From Rhizobium album (GTDB lineage Bacteria; Pseudomonadota; Alphaproteobacteria; Rhizobiales; Rhizobiaceae): 64,000 nt of DNA. Below, piece by piece: positions 10,346 to 19,549 of the stretch (positions within the stretch are counted from its first letter, which is position 1; each line of letters starts with the position of its first letter). Location: NCBI RefSeq assembly GCF_003122325.1, contig NZ_QFBC01000004.1:402052-466051 (forward strand), written 5' to 3'. The notes below the pieces were generated by a model. That model was not told the DNA's origin. It saw only the letters and a program-made list of their open reading frames with translations, and made no database searches. Position numbers and translations under genes: made by a program.

Positions 10346-10951
10346 CTAGATGGCCGTGCGGGCGCGCAGCGCCGCCGTCAGCGTTCCCTCGTCGAGATAA
10401 TCCAGTTCGCCGCCGACCGGGACACCGTGCGCCAGGCGGGTGATCTTGACTTCCAGCCCGGCGAGCTGGTCGGTGATGTAATGGGCCGTCGTCTGGCCCT
10501 CGACGGTGGCGTTGACGGCGATGATGATTTCGCGCACGCCGCCTTCATGGACGCGGTCGATCAGGCCACGGATGTTGAGGTCATCGGGGCCGACGCCATC
10601 GAGCGGCGACAGCGTGCCGCCAAGCACGTGATAGGCGGCATTCATCGCGCCGGCGCGCTCCAGCGCCCAGAGATCGGCGACATCCTCGACGACGATGATC
10701 ACCGACTGGTCGCGGCGAATATCGGTGCAGACGGTGCAGGGATCGATGGTATCGACATTGCCGCAGGTCGAGCAGACCTTCACCTTGTCGTAGGCATCGC
10801 CCATGGCATGCGCCAGCGGACCGAGAAGCTGGTCCTTCTTCTTCACCAGATGCAGCGCCGCCCGGCGGGCGGAGCGCGGCCCCAGTCCCGGCACCTTGGC
10901 CAGCAACTGGATAAGTTTTTCGATTTCGGGACCTGTGACTCGCTTTGCCAT
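10346..10951 (-). CDS. recR: Recombination mediator RecR
   Basis: A 201-residue DNA-binding protein of the RecFOR pathway that loads RecA on gapped DNA. N-terminal helix-hairpin-helix ([19 protein letters not shown]), a C4 zinc motif (CSTCGN ... CTVC near residues 60-75), a Toprim domain ([14 protein letters not shown]) and a Walker-B-like C-terminus ([19 protein letters not shown]) are all present. The partner recF is at 25.2 kb. Divergent from the MOSC gene across 58 bp. Confidence 0.96.
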   Translation of the reverse strand: MAKRVTGPEIEKLIQLLAKVPGLGPRSARRAALHLVKKKDQLLGPLAHAMGDAYDKVKVCSTCGNVDTIDPCTVCTDIRRDQSVIIVVEDVADLWALERAGAMNAAYHVLGGTLSPLDGVGPDDLNIRGLIDRVHEGGVREIIIAVNATVEGQTTAHYITDQLAGLEVKITRLAHGVPVGGELDYLDEGTLTAALRARTAI

Positions 10952-11009
10952 CCGGCGCTTTTATCCCATGTTTTCCCGTGAAGGAATCACCCTGACGAGA
11001 GTTTGACCG

Positions 11010-11621
11010 ATGAAAATCCTTGCCGTCTCGACCGGCACCGCACAACGGCTCGCCGGCAAGAACTACAAGACCGGCATCGAGAAGCACCCCGTCAACGGCC
11101 CGGTGCTGATTGATGCCGAGGGCCTGGTTGGCGACGCGATCTGCAACCGCAAGCATCACGGCGGTCCCGAGCAGGCGGTTTATGTCGAGGGGTCGCTGAC
11201 GCTCGACTGGTGGGCCGCCGAACTTGGCCGGCCCATTCCGCCCGGCACGTTTGGCGAAAACCTCGTCATCGAGGCCATCGACAACCGGCTCGTCGCGGTC
11301 GGCGACCGGTTCGCTTTCGGCGACATCGTACTGGAGGCCACCTCGGCGCGTATCCCCTGCGCCACGTTCGCGGCGCATATGGACGACCCCGTTTTCGTGA
11401 AACGATATTTCAGGGCCGGGCGACCGGGCATCTATTGCCGTGTTCTGTCGGGTGGTGTCGTCCAGGCGGGCATGCCCGTCATCTATACGCCTTATGGCGG
11501 CGAAAAGGTGACGATGCCGGAACTGATGGAAACCTACGGCCGCATTCCCGCAGCCGATCATACCCGTTATCTCTCGGCGCCGATCAGCGCCAAGATCCGC
11601 AAGCTTCTGACGGCAGGCTGA
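11010..11621 (+). CDS. MOSC domain protein, YiiM-like
   Basis: A 203-residue protein of the MOSC family, which binds the molybdenum cofactor sulfur carrier site. Conserved features: GDAICNRKHHGGPEQAVYVE, FGENLVIEAID and the candidate catalytic Cys in SARIPCATFAAHM. YiiM proteins reduce N-hydroxylated bases such as 6-hydroxylaminopurine. It abuts the LysE gene tail to tail with no spacer. Substrate in this organism is unknown. Confidence 0.85.
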   Translation: MKILAVSTGTAQRLAGKNYKTGIEKHPVNGPVLIDAEGLVGDAICNRKHHGGPEQAVYVEGSLTLDWWAAELGRPIPPGTFGENLVIEAIDNRLVAVGDRFAFGDIVLEATSARIPCATFAAHMDDPVFVKRYFRAGRPGIYCRVLSGGVVQAGMPVIYTPYGGEKVTMPELMETYGRIPAADHTRYLSAPISAKIRKLLTAG

Positions 11622-12233
11622 TCAGCGTGCGGCGATCGCCACCGCCGCCCCTGCCATGGCGCCGGCGCTGGCGCGGTTGGCAAACCGCACCGCACGCGGG
11701 CTCTTGAGGAACTGCCGCGCCTTGGCGGCGGTCGCCACCCAGACGAAATCGACGACGACCAGCACCACCAGCATGGTCGCCACCAGTTCCACCCAGCCGA
11801 CGAGCGTGACGCCGGCAAGATCGATGATCGACGGCAGCAGTGCCACGTAAAACATCATGATCTTCGGATTTCCGAGCGTCACCGTCAGGCCGGCGAAGAA
11901 CAGTTTTGCGGCCGACGTCCGCTCCGGCAGGGCATCCTCGCTCATCGTCGCCGGCGCGAACCACATCTTCCAGGCGAGGTAGAGCAGATAGGCGACACCC
12001 AGCCACTTGATCGCCACGAAGACGACGTGGAAGGTTTCGGCAATCGTCGCCAGGCCGGCAACGGCAAAGGACAGCCAGACGGCTTCGCCGATCCACATCG
12101 CAGCGAGGAAGGGCAGCACGTCGCGGTAGCCCTTGGAGAGCACGCGGGCGACGAGCGCCGCAATGCTCGGCCCCGGCGAGCCGGCCGCCACCAGCAGCGC
12201 CCCGGCAAAAACAAGCAATGATGTCAGCGTCAT
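11622..12233 (-). CDS. LysE/RhtB family amino-acid exporter
   Basis: A 203-residue inner-membrane protein with about six hydrophobic segments. The N-terminal GSPGPSIAALVARVLSKG and the central LTVTLGNPKIMMFYVALLP motif identify the LysE translocator family (amino-acid or homoserine lactone export). Substrate not predictable. Same strand as ybaB upstream, 57 bases apart, and convergent with the MOSC gene. Confidence 0.88.
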   Translation of the reverse strand: MTLTSLLVFAGALLVAAGSPGPSIAALVARVLSKGYRDVLPFLAAMWIGEAVWLSFAVAGLATIAETFHVVFVAIKWLGVAYLLYLAWKMWFAPATMSEDALPERTSAAKLFFAGLTVTLGNPKIMMFYVALLPSIIDLAGVTLVGWVELVATMLVVLVVVDFVWVATAAKARQFLKSPRAVRFANRASAGAMAGAAVAIAAR

Positions 12234-12290
12234 GATGGCCTCCCCGGCGTTGGCGGGAAGACTAGCATGGTTCTGGCGCAGCCAGAAAGA

Positions 12291-12614
12291 TCAGAACGGC
12301 AGCTTGAAACCGGGCGGGATCGGCAGGCCGGCGGTCAGCGCCTTGGTCTTTTCGGCGGTCATTGCCTCGGCCTTGCCCTTGGCATCCTTGTGGGCGGCGA
12401 CGATCAGGTCTTCGAGGATCTCGGCTTCGTCTTCCTTGAACAGCGACGGGTCGATCTTGAGACCGAGCATTTCGCCCTTGCCGTTGAGTTTTACCGTCAC
12501 GAGGCCGCCGCCGGACTTGCCTTCGACTTCCAGGGAGGCGATTTCCGCCTGCATCTGCTCCATCTTGGCCTGCATTTCCTTGACCTTGCCCATCATGCCC
12601 ATGATGTCGCGCAT
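12291..12614 (-). CDS. YbaB/EbfC family nucleoid-associated protein
   Basis: A 107-residue DNA-binding protein, dimeric and tweezer-shaped in homologues. The N-terminal [19 protein letters not shown] coiled segment, [22 protein letters not shown] and the C-terminal [11 protein letters not shown] motif are diagnostic. It follows dnaX by 21 bases, the near-universal dnaX-ybaB pairing (often with recR next; here recR is separated by two genes). Confidence 0.94.
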   Translation of the reverse strand: MRDIMGMMGKVKEMQAKMEQMQAEIASLEVEGKSGGGLVTVKLNGKGEMLGLKIDPSLFKEDEAEILEDLIVAAHKDAKGKAEAMTAEKTKALTAGLPIPPGFKLPF

Positions 12615-12635
12615 CGGTTTTCTCCTTTGAATTTT

Positions 12636-14513
12636 TTAGAATTCGATATCGTCGCCGGGAAGGATGTCGCCCTCGGCCGATTCGGCAGCGGCCGGCAGCG
12701 CCTGGTTTTCTTCCTCTTCCGCCTCGGGTGCACGGATGCGCACGTCGATGATCTTTGCGCCGGGGAAACGCGACAGGATGGCGGCAACGTCGGGGTCCTG
12801 CCGGGCGTCCTGCAGGCGGGTCGCCTTGTCGTTTTCTTCCGCCTCGGCCAGCGTCGGCCCGCCTTCCTCGCGGCTGAGGATCACCATCCAGCGGATGCCG
12901 GTCCATTCTTCCAACCGCTTCTGCAACTCGCCGACCATCGATTTCGGCGCGTCCGGCTTGAGGTTGATCTCGATACGGCCGGGCTCCAGGCCGACGAGGC
13001 CGACGAAAGCGCGCAACAGCGCCCTGAGCTTCGGATCACGGTTCTTGGTGCAAAGCTCGGCGATATCCGCGAGCGAGGCGATCTTGACCTTGGGTTCGGG
13101 CTGCGCAGCGGGCGCCATCTCCACCCGGCCGACCGGCACAGCGTCCGGCCTGGTTTCCGGCGCGGGCACGGAACGAAGCATGGTCACGGGTGCCGTTGCC
13201 GGACGGGCCGGCGCGGCTTCCGCTGCCCTTGCCAGAACCGACGACTGATAGGCTACCGGCGTGCCGCCGCCATTGCCACCCGAAGGCGCAAGTGACCGGG
13301 GGGCGGGTGCCTCGCCAGATGCGAATTCGGCGAGCCGCCGCGCCGCATCTTCCGGCGACGGAAGGTGGGCCGCATGCGCAAGCCGGATCAGCACCATTTC
13401 GGCAGCCCCCGCCGGCCGCGACGCGGTCTCGACCTCGGGAATGCCCTTCAGCAACATCTGCCAGATACGCGACAGCGTCGTCACCGCGATGTTTTCGGCA
13501 AATTCCCGGCCTCGCGTACGCTCGATCTCGCTCAGCGACGGATCGTTGACCGCTTCGGGCACGTATTTGAGGCGGGTGACCAGATGGGTGAAGTCGGCCA
13601 AATCGGTCAAGACGACGCTCGGATTGGCGCCGGCTTCGTATTGGGCGGAAAATTCCTGCAGGGCAGCCGCGACGTCACCTTTGACGACAGACTGGAAGAG
13701 ATCGACGATGCGGGCGCGGTCGGCCAGACCGAGCATGGCGCGCACGGCGTCGGCCTCGACCGCGCCGCCGCCATGGGCGATCGCCTGGTCGAGCAGCGAC
13801 AGGCCGTCGCGCGCCGAGCCTTCGGCGGCTCGTGCGATCATCGCCAGCGCTTCGGGATCGACCGAAATCTCTTCCTTGGCAGCGATGACGGAGAACAGCC
13901 CGACGAGATCGGCAGCGCTGATTCGACGCAGGTCGAAGCGCTGGCAGCGCGACAGCACCGTGATCGGCACCTTGCGGATTTCCGTGGTGGCGAAGATGAA
14001 TTTGACATGCTCGGGCGGCTCTTCGAGCGTCTTCAGCAGGCCGTTGAAGGCCGCCGTCGACAGCATGTGCACTTCGTCGATGATATAGACCTTGTACCGC
14101 GCCGACACCGGCCGGTAGCGCACCTGCTCGATGATTTCCCGGATATCGTCGATGCCGGTATGGGAGGCGGCGTCCATCTCGATGACGTCGACATGCCGGC
14201 CTTCCATGATCGCCTGGCAATGGTCGCCGGGCAGGCGCAGGTCGATGGTCGGCTTGTCGATTTCGGCGGTCTTGTAGTTCAGGGCGCGGGCGAGGATACG
14301 GGCGGTGGTGGTCTTGCCGACGCCGCGCACGCCGGTCAGCATATAGGCCTGGGCGATGCGGCCGGTCTCGAACGCATTGGTCAGCGTGCGGACCATCGGC
14401 TCCTGGCCGACCATGAGATCGGAAAAATCCTTGGGGCGATATTTGCGCGCCAGAACGCGGTATCCGGCGCCGCCCTGGCCCGCCTGCGCTGTTGTCGGTT
14501 CGGTATCGCTCAT
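12636..14513 (-). CDS. dnaX: DNA polymerase III subunit gamma/tau
   Basis: A 625-residue AAA+ clamp-loader subunit. It begins YRVLARKYRPKDFSDLMVGQ; Walker A is GVRGVGKTTTAR near residue 62, the DEXX box is IIDEVHML and sensor 1 is FATTEIRK. The C-terminal tau part contains a Pro/Ala-rich linker (~410-470) and the polymerase-binding region. The zinc module is degenerate: only the Cys of GDHCQAIMEG remains. Preceded by the SRP RNA gene on the same strand, with a GC-rich hairpin at 14546-14563 between them. Confidence 0.95.
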   Translation of the reverse strand: MSDTEPTTAQAGQGGAGYRVLARKYRPKDFSDLMVGQEPMVRTLTNAFETGRIAQAYMLTGVRGVGKTTTARILARALNYKTAEIDKPTIDLRLPGDHCQAIMEGRHVDVIEMDAASHTGIDDIREIIEQVRYRPVSARYKVYIIDEVHMLSTAAFNGLLKTLEEPPEHVKFIFATTEIRKVPITVLSRCQRFDLRRISAADLVGLFSVIAAKEEISVDPEALAMIARAAEGSARDGLSLLDQAIAHGGGAVEADAVRAMLGLADRARIVDLFQSVVKGDVAAALQEFSAQYEAGANPSVVLTDLADFTHLVTRLKYVPEAVNDPSLSEIERTRGREFAENIAVTTLSRIWQMLLKGIPEVETASRPAGAAEMVLIRLAHAAHLPSPEDAARRLAEFASGEAPAPRSLAPSGGNGGGTPVAYQSSVLARAAEAAPARPATAPVTMLRSVPAPETRPDAVPVGRVEMAPAAQPEPKVKIASLADIAELCTKNRDPKLRALLRAFVGLVGLEPGRIEINLKPDAPKSMVGELQKRLEEWTGIRWMVILSREEGGPTLAEAEENDKATRLQDARQDPDVAAILSRFPGAKIIDVRIRAPEAEEEENQALPAAAESAEGDILPGDDIEF

Positions 14514-14589
14514 CGCCCTGCCAGCGTTGTTGGATGACCCGGACCGCCGGGCATGAGCCCGGCCATGTGAAAACGCAGGCCAGACGGAA

Positions 14590-14693
14590 GAGGTGGGAGG
14601 CTGGAACGATGACCCGTGCCGGGATCGTTAGGGCTGCTTCCTTCCGGACCTGACCCGGTTGGCGAGCGGCGCGTCCACCACCAACCTCCCGCC
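14590..14693 (-). ncRNA. ffs: Small signal recognition particle RNA (4.5S type)
   Basis: On the minus strand the segment carries the canonical SRP helix-8 loop: GGTCAGGTCCGGAAGGAAGC, followed by AGCC. The 5' end (GGCGGGAGGTTGG) pairs with the 3' end (CCAGCCTCCCACC), closing the rod-shaped RNA of about 100 nt. A TTGCAA/GATATG promoter ends 4 bases upstream. Located just upstream of dnaX, a common position. It binds Ffh and FtsY for cotranslational targeting of membrane proteins. Ends are approximate to a few bases. Confidence 0.95.
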
Positions 14694-14696
14694 GCA

Positions 14697-14725
14697 CATA
14701 TCGGCAATATCCTCAGCAATTGCAA
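14697..14725 (-). promoter_or_regulatory. Promoter of the SRP RNA gene
   Basis: TTGCAA (14720-14725), 17 bp, GATATG (14697-14702) on the minus strand, placing the start a few bases inside the 5' stem of the RNA at about 14690. Confidence 0.65.
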
Positions 14726-14779
14726 GCCAGCGCTTCAAAAAACTGCTAGAGAGAGGGAAATGCGGAGAGGAGGCTGGGC

Positions 14780-15184
14780 TTGCAAGGCTTTGAACTGGAC
14801 GGAAGATTGGCCCGCGACAGCGATTTGCTGATCAAGCTCGGGCTGACGCAACTGCGGCTGCAGGACGACCGCCGCTGGCCCTGGCTGGTGCTGGTGCCGC
14901 AGCGCAACGGGCTGTCGGAAATCTTCGACCTCACGCCGCTCGACCAGGCGCTCCTGACCTTCGAGACCAATCTGGTGGCCACCGCATTGAAGAAAGTGAC
15001 GGGTGCGACCAAGATCAATATAGGTGCTCTCGGCAACATCGTGCGCCAATTGCACGTGCATGTGGTCGCCCGCTCGGAAGGCGACGCCAACTGGCCGGGA
15101 CCCGTCTGGGGGCACGGCACGGCGGAAGCCTACGACCCGCAGGAAAAACAGATTTTCATCCGCAGGATACTGGAAGCTCTCTGA
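14780..15184 (+). CDS. HIT-domain protein
   Basis: A 134-residue small nucleotide-binding protein of the histidine-triad superfamily. The motif region reads RQLHVHVVAR: the first two His are present, the third triad position is Val. The conserved WPGPVWGHG follows. Translation appears to start at TTG (14780), supported by a very strong GGAGAGGAGG sequence 7 bases upstream and by the lack of an in-frame ATG before the conserved region. Two bases separate its stop from nudC, so they form an operon for nucleotide (di)phosphate housekeeping. Confidence 0.85.
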   Translation: MQGFELDGRLARDSDLLIKLGLTQLRLQDDRRWPWLVLVPQRNGLSEIFDLTPLDQALLTFETNLVATALKKVTGATKINIGALGNIVRQLHVHVVARSEGDANWPGPVWGHGTAEAYDPQEKQIFIRRILEAL

Positions 15185-15186
15185 CA

Positions 15187-16146
15187 ATGAAGACCTCTAT
15201 TTTCGACACCGATGCACCGCATCCGGAGGCCAGCCGCCTCACCGCCTTTTCCGAAAACGACCTTGCCCGCGATTCGGAGCACCGCGACGACGATTGCGTC
15301 GAGAAGGCGCTGGCCGTGGATGGCGCCCATATCTTCGCCTTCACCGGCAACCGGCTGATCCTCAAGCATGACGGCCAGGTGCTCGACCCGCTGTTTGCGC
15401 CCTACGAACTCGCCGAACTGCAGCCGGATTTCGACAATGCCGTGCTGCTCGGCCACCGCGCATCGGGCGAACCCCGGCTTGCCGTGCCCGTCGGCATCGC
15501 CGAGGACGAACTTGCCAGCCACTACAAGCCGACGGACGGTCGCACGCTTTTCCGTGACCAGCTGGTCGGCGATGCGCTGCTCGGCGAATTCGCGCAAGGC
15601 TCGGCGCTTCTGACCTGGAACCGCGACAACCGCTTCTGCGGTCGCTGCGGCGGCGCCATGGAACAGAAGATCGGCGGCTACAAGCGCGTCTGCAGCGCCT
15701 GCGCCCACATGATCTTCCCGCGCACCGATCCCGTCGTCATCATGCTGGCGATCGATGTCGAGCGCGATCTCTGCCTGCTCGGCCGCAGCCCGCATTTCGC
15801 GCCCGGCATGTATTCCTGCCTTGCCGGTTTCGTCGAACCCGGCGAAACGATCGAAAACGCCGTGCGCCGCGAAACGCTGGAGGAATCCGCCATCCATGTC
15901 GGCCGCGTGTGTTACCATGCCTCGCAGCCCTGGCCGATGCCGCATTCGCTGATGATCGGCTGTTACGGCGAGGCAACCTCCTTCGAGGTGCTGCGCGACG
16001 AGGCGGAACTGGAAGACTGCCGCTGGTTCAGCCGCGAAGAAACGGCCGAAATGCTGGAGCGCGCCCAGGGGACGGGCCATAGCTCGCCGCCGAAAGGCGC
16101 CATCGCTCACCGGCTGATGCGCGACTGGGTGGAGTGGAAACGCTGA
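15187..16146 (+). CDS. nudC: NADH pyrophosphatase / RNA NAD-decapping enzyme NudC
   Basis: A 319-residue Nudix hydrolase that cleaves NAD(H) to NMN(H) and AMP and removes NAD caps from RNA in homologues. A zinc ribbon (CGRCG ... CSAC, ~150-175) precedes the Nudix box GFVEPGETIENAVRRETLEE (~216-236); SQPWPMPHSLMIG is the NudC-specific motif after the box. Downstream of the HIT gene and 4 bases before the WYL regulator; probably one transcript of three genes. Confidence 0.94.
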   Translation: MKTSIFDTDAPHPEASRLTAFSENDLARDSEHRDDDCVEKALAVDGAHIFAFTGNRLILKHDGQVLDPLFAPYELAELQPDFDNAVLLGHRASGEPRLAVPVGIAEDELASHYKPTDGRTLFRDQLVGDALLGEFAQGSALLTWNRDNRFCGRCGGAMEQKIGGYKRVCSACAHMIFPRTDPVVIMLAIDVERDLCLLGRSPHFAPGMYSCLAGFVEPGETIENAVRRETLEESAIHVGRVCYHASQPWPMPHSLMIGCYGEATSFEVLRDEAELEDCRWFSREETAEMLERAQGTGHSSPPKGAIAHRLMRDWVEWKR

Positions 16147-16150
16147 TCCG

Positions 16151-16846
16151 GTGACGGTCGCCCGTTCCGAACGGTTGCTGGTCCTGCTGCAGGCGCTGCG
16201 CCGCCATCGCCGGCCGGTCAGCGGCGCGACGCTGGCGGCGGAGACCGGCGTCAGCCTGCGCACGCTCTACCGCGACATCGCCAGCCTGCAGGCGCAGGGT
16301 GCCCATATCGAAGGCGAGGCCGGGCTGGGTTACGTGCTCAAGCCCGGCTTCATGCTGCCGCCGATGATGTTTTCGCCGGATGAAATCGAGGCGCTGGTGC
16401 TTGGCTCGCGCTGGGTGGCGAAGGTGGCGGACAGCAAGCTCGCCACGGCGGCAAGCGATGCGCTGGCAAAGATCGCCGCCGTGCTGCCGGCCGATCTTCG
16501 CGACGAGACCGATACGTCGACGCTGCTGGTCGGACCGCGGCGGCAGCATCCCGTCGAGATCGACCTGGCGATGCTGCGGGCCGCCATTCGCCGGCAGGAT
16601 GTCCTGCACCTTGTCTATGCCGACGAAGCCGGTGCACAATCGCAGCGTTTCATCTGGCCCTTCGCGCTCGGCTTCTTCGAGGAGGTGCGCGTGCTCATCA
16701 CCTGGTGCGAGCTGCGCCAGGATTTCCGCCACTTCCGCACCGACCGCATGATCGCCATCGAAAGCGCCGGGCGTCGCTATGTGAAACGGCGCGCAACCCT
16801 GCTCAGGCAGTGGCGGGATGTCCACGGCATGACCCACGACATGTGA
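16151..16846 (+). CDS. YafY-type HTH/WYL transcriptional regulator
   Basis: A 231-residue regulator with an N-terminal winged HTH (ERLLVLLQALRRHRRPVSGATLAAETGVSLRTLYRDI, shown in part) and a C-terminal WYL ligand-sensing domain (~130-210). Start is GTG at 16151, 4 bases after the nudC stop. The next gene, 69 bases downstream, is a VOC protein; YafY-VOC pairs are common and the VOC gene may be its target. Ligand unknown. Confidence 0.85.
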   Translation: MTVARSERLLVLLQALRRHRRPVSGATLAAETGVSLRTLYRDIASLQAQGAHIEGEAGLGYVLKPGFMLPPMMFSPDEIEALVLGSRWVAKVADSKLATAASDALAKIAAVLPADLRDETDTSTLLVGPRRQHPVEIDLAMLRAAIRRQDVLHLVYADEAGAQSQRFIWPFALGFFEEVRVLITWCELRQDFRHFRTDRMIAIESAGRRYVKRRATLLRQWRDVHGMTHDM

Positions 16847-16914
16847 GGCTGCTGCCATTATCTGACAGCAGGCGCGTCTAGGGTCGCTGCATCCAAAACA
16901 AAGGAGCACGACCC

Positions 16915-17283
16915 ATGACACTGCCCAATCTCATCATTCTCTACGTCAAGGACACCAAGGCGAGCACCGCCTTCTACCGCAGGCTTTTCGGTCGGGAGCC
17001 GGCTGTCGAAGCGCCCAATTTCACGGCCTTCCCGCTCGACGGCGGTTTTACCCTCGGGCTTTGGGCGGAAGCAAACGTCAAGCCGGATGCGAGGGGAAGC
17101 GGTGCGCGCAGCGAAATCGCCTTCACGCTCGACGGCAAGGGTGCCGTCGCCGCAAAGTACGAACAGTGGAAGGCTGACGGCTACGATATCGAACAGCCGC
17201 TGACGACCATGGATTTCGGCCCGACCTTCGTCATCAACGATATTGATGGCCACCGCATTCGCGTCTGTGAGCCGGATAAATAA
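16915..17283 (+). CDS. VOC family (glyoxalase/bleomycin-resistance) protein
   Basis: A 122-residue single vicinal-oxygen-chelate fold: LIILYVKDTKASTAFYRRLF at the start, DGGFTLGLWAE in the middle, and INDIDGHRIRVCEPDK at the end. Such proteins bind small electrophiles or act as metal-dependent isomerases/dioxygenases; the substrate cannot be read from the sequence. An AAGGAG ribosome-binding site precedes the ATG. Likely coregulated with the WYL regulator upstream. Confidence 0.83.
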   Translation: MTLPNLIILYVKDTKASTAFYRRLFGREPAVEAPNFTAFPLDGGFTLGLWAEANVKPDARGSGARSEIAFTLDGKGAVAAKYEQWKADGYDIEQPLTTMDFGPTFVINDIDGHRIRVCEPDK

Positions 17284-17360
17284 TCTGTTTCATGGAGCCA
17301 TTTTCGGCATGGAACCCGGCCTGTCGTCCAACGACGCCAGGCTGGCTTGCGCGCCAGGCA

Positions 17361-17747
17361 TCACGTGTTTCGCGGCGTTCCCTGGTGAAAGGCCATGCGC
17401 CATTGCCCATCGGACCATGTCCAGATCGAGCTGCGCAAGGTCTGCCGTTCGCCTTCCCCGTCGGCGCCCTGCCGGCGGGTTAGATAGGTTAGAAGGACTG
17501 CACCGGGTGCTATCACCGTCAGCGCGTAATCGGAGGCGACGGGCGCCGCCGCTTCCGAAATTTCACTTTCTTCCGCCAGAAGCCTGATCGTCTGCTCACG
17601 GCGATAGACCCGTCCGGAACTGCCGAACTCGAAGAAATCCGGTGCCAGAAGTTGCTCGACCGCTTCCGGCGACCGCCGGACATCCGGTCGATGCAGCGCT
17701 TCTTCAAGCCGGCGGATGTCTTCGAGTTGTGGCATTTCGCTCATCAT
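17361..17747 (-). CDS. NTF2-like / DUF4440 protein
   Basis: A 128-residue cytoplasmic protein with the SnoaL/NTF2-like cone fold pattern: LEEALHRPDVRRSPEAVEQLLAPDFFEFGSSG-type N-terminus, YALTVIAPGAVLLTYLT strand and the C-terminal WTWSDGQWRMAFHQGTP. Members bind small ligands; no catalytic residue can be named. Lies 24 bases after pheA on the same strand. The 17284-17360 gap to the VOC gene is a convergent spacer with no further feature. Confidence 0.78.
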   Translation of the reverse strand: MMSEMPQLEDIRRLEEALHRPDVRRSPEAVEQLLAPDFFEFGSSGRVYRREQTIRLLAEESEISEAAAPVASDYALTVIAPGAVLLTYLTRRQGADGEGERQTLRSSIWTWSDGQWRMAFHQGTPRNT

Positions 17748-17771
17748 CTCCGCCCTGACGGTGAAAAACGC

Positions 17772-18626
17772 TTAAAGCTCACCCCGCATCGGATGGCCCT
17801 TGTAGACCCCGAGGATGCGAACCTTCTCCGAGAAGAACCGCAGTTCCTCCAGCGCCCGGCGCACGTTCGCATCGTTGGGATGTCCCTGGATGTCGGCATA
17901 AAACTGCGTCGCCACGAACTTGCCGCCAAGCTGGTAGCTTTCGAGCTTGGTCATGTTGATGCCGTTGGTGGCAAAACCGCCGAGCGCCTTGTAGAGCGCT
18001 GCCGGAATGTTGCGGACGTTGAAGACGAAGGTGGTGACGATCATCTCTTCCGGCGTCGTGCGCGAGATCCAGTTCTCGTCGCGCGACAGGATGACGAAGC
18101 GGGTGACATTGTTTTCCGTGTCCTCGACGTTTTCGGCGATGATGTCGAGGCCGTAGAGGTCGGCGGCCAGCCGCGGCGCCAGGGCGGCCATCGTCCGGTC
18201 GCCGCGTTCGGAGATCAGCTTGGCGGCACCGGCGGTATCGCCGGCGACCACGGCCTTCCAGCCGTTGTGGCGGATGATCTTGCGGCACTGGCCGAGCGCA
18301 TGAATATGGCTATGGACGGTGCGGACCTCGTCCTTGCCGACGCCCGGCAGAACCATCAGCTGGAACCGGATCGGCATGAAATATTCGCCGACGATGTGCA
18401 GCCGCGATTCCGGCAGCAGGTAGTGAATATCGGCGACACGACCGGCGATGGTGTTTTCGATCGGGATCATCGCCAGATCCGCCTCGCCGCTTTCGAGCGC
18501 CACGAACGCATCCTCGAAAGTGGGGCACGGCAGCGGCTCCATGGAGGGAAACATGTCGCGGCAGGCCATGTCGGAATTGGCGCCGAAGTCGCCCTGGAAG
18601 GCGATGCGGTTTGTCTTGGCTATCAT
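17772..18626 (-). CDS. pheA: Prephenate dehydratase
   Basis: A 284-residue monofunctional enzyme converting prephenate to phenylpyruvate. PDT domain: RIAFQGDFGANSDMACRD, ESGEADLAMIPIENTIAGRVADIH and the catalytic TENNVTRFVIL (Thr-Arg-Phe). A C-terminal ACT domain (~200-280, NIPAALYKALGGFATNGINMTKLES) gives phenylalanine feedback. No chorismate mutase domain. It starts 11 bases after kdsB. Confidence 0.95.
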   Translation of the reverse strand: MIAKTNRIAFQGDFGANSDMACRDMFPSMEPLPCPTFEDAFVALESGEADLAMIPIENTIAGRVADIHYLLPESRLHIVGEYFMPIRFQLMVLPGVGKDEVRTVHSHIHALGQCRKIIRHNGWKAVVAGDTAGAAKLISERGDRTMAALAPRLAADLYGLDIIAENVEDTENNVTRFVILSRDENWISRTTPEEMIVTTFVFNVRNIPAALYKALGGFATNGINMTKLESYQLGGKFVATQFYADIQGHPNDANVRRALEELRFFSEKVRILGVYKGHPMRGEL

Positions 18627-18637
18627 GGGAATATCCG

Positions 18638-19393
18638 TCAGAGAGTGCGCGCGGACACAATATGCCGCGCCTTTTCGAGGTCGGCGGGAGTATCGACGCC
18701 GAGCGGCACCGAGTCAACGATTTCGACGTCGATGCGCATGCCCGCCTCCAGCGCCCGCAACTGCTCGAGCGATTCGCGCTTTTCGAGCGCCGAAGGCCCG
18801 AGCGAGACGAATCTTTCCAGCGCCCGGCGCCGATAGGCATAAAGGCCGATATGGTGATAGAGCGGTCCCTTGCCGTAAGGCGCGGTGGCACGGGTAAAAT
18901 ACAACGCCTTGAGCCGGCTGTCGGAGAGCGGCGAACCGACCACCTTGACGATGTTCGGGTTGAGCTTGTCGTCCTCGTCCCTGATCTCGACCGTCAGCGT
19001 GGCGATATCGACCTCCGGCGTTGCGAGTGGCCGGAGTGCGGCGCGGATGGTCTCCGCCTCGATCGTCGGCAGGTCTCCCTGAACATTGATGACGGTTTCG
19101 GCGCGGCCTTGCGGATCGGCGGCCTGCAGGGCCTCGAAAATGCGGTCGGAACCGGACTGGTGATCGACACGGGTCATCACCGCCTCGAAACCGGCTGACG
19201 TCACCGCATCGAAGATATCGGCATGGTCGACGGCGACGATGATTCGCCCGACGGCCGCTTCCGCAGCCCGGCGCGCCACCTGGACGATCATCGGCGCGCC
19301 GCCGATATCGGCCAGCGGCTTGCCCGGAAGGCGCGTCGAGGCCATCCGGGCCGGGATCAGAACCAAAGTTCGCTCAAAAATTTCTTTATTCAT
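18638..19393 (-). CDS. kdsB: 3-deoxy-manno-octulosonate cytidylyltransferase
   Basis: A 251-residue CMP-Kdo synthetase that activates Kdo for lipopolysaccharide core synthesis. Motifs: [20 protein letters not shown] at the nucleotide-binding start, [20 protein letters not shown]. The start [10 protein letters not shown] (19393) is chosen because the in-frame upstream part has no similarity. Operon with pheA; divergent from the cytochrome c gene across 156 bp that should hold both promoters. Confidence 0.94.
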   Translation of the reverse strand: MNKEIFERTLVLIPARMASTRLPGKPLADIGGAPMIVQVARRAAEAAVGRIIVAVDHADIFDAVTSAGFEAVMTRVDHQSGSDRIFEALQAADPQGRAETVINVQGDLPTIEAETIRAALRPLATPEVDIATLTVEIRDEDDKLNPNIVKVVGSPLSDSRLKALYFTRATAPYGKGPLYHHIGLYAYRRRALERFVSLGPSALEKRESLEQLRALEAGMRIDVEIVDSVPLGVDTPADLEKARHIVSARTL

Positions 19394-19549
19394 GGCCCGG
19401 CCTTCTAATCCCCGGAAAAAGGTGGCAAAAAGTCTCAGTCCGGTGATGACAATCACTGTTGCAACTGCGGATCAAAAGACATAGGTTCCGCGCGATTTCA
19501 AGATGGGACCGGTTTGCGGTCTGCCGGGGTGCAAGGGGAGCATTTGTAG

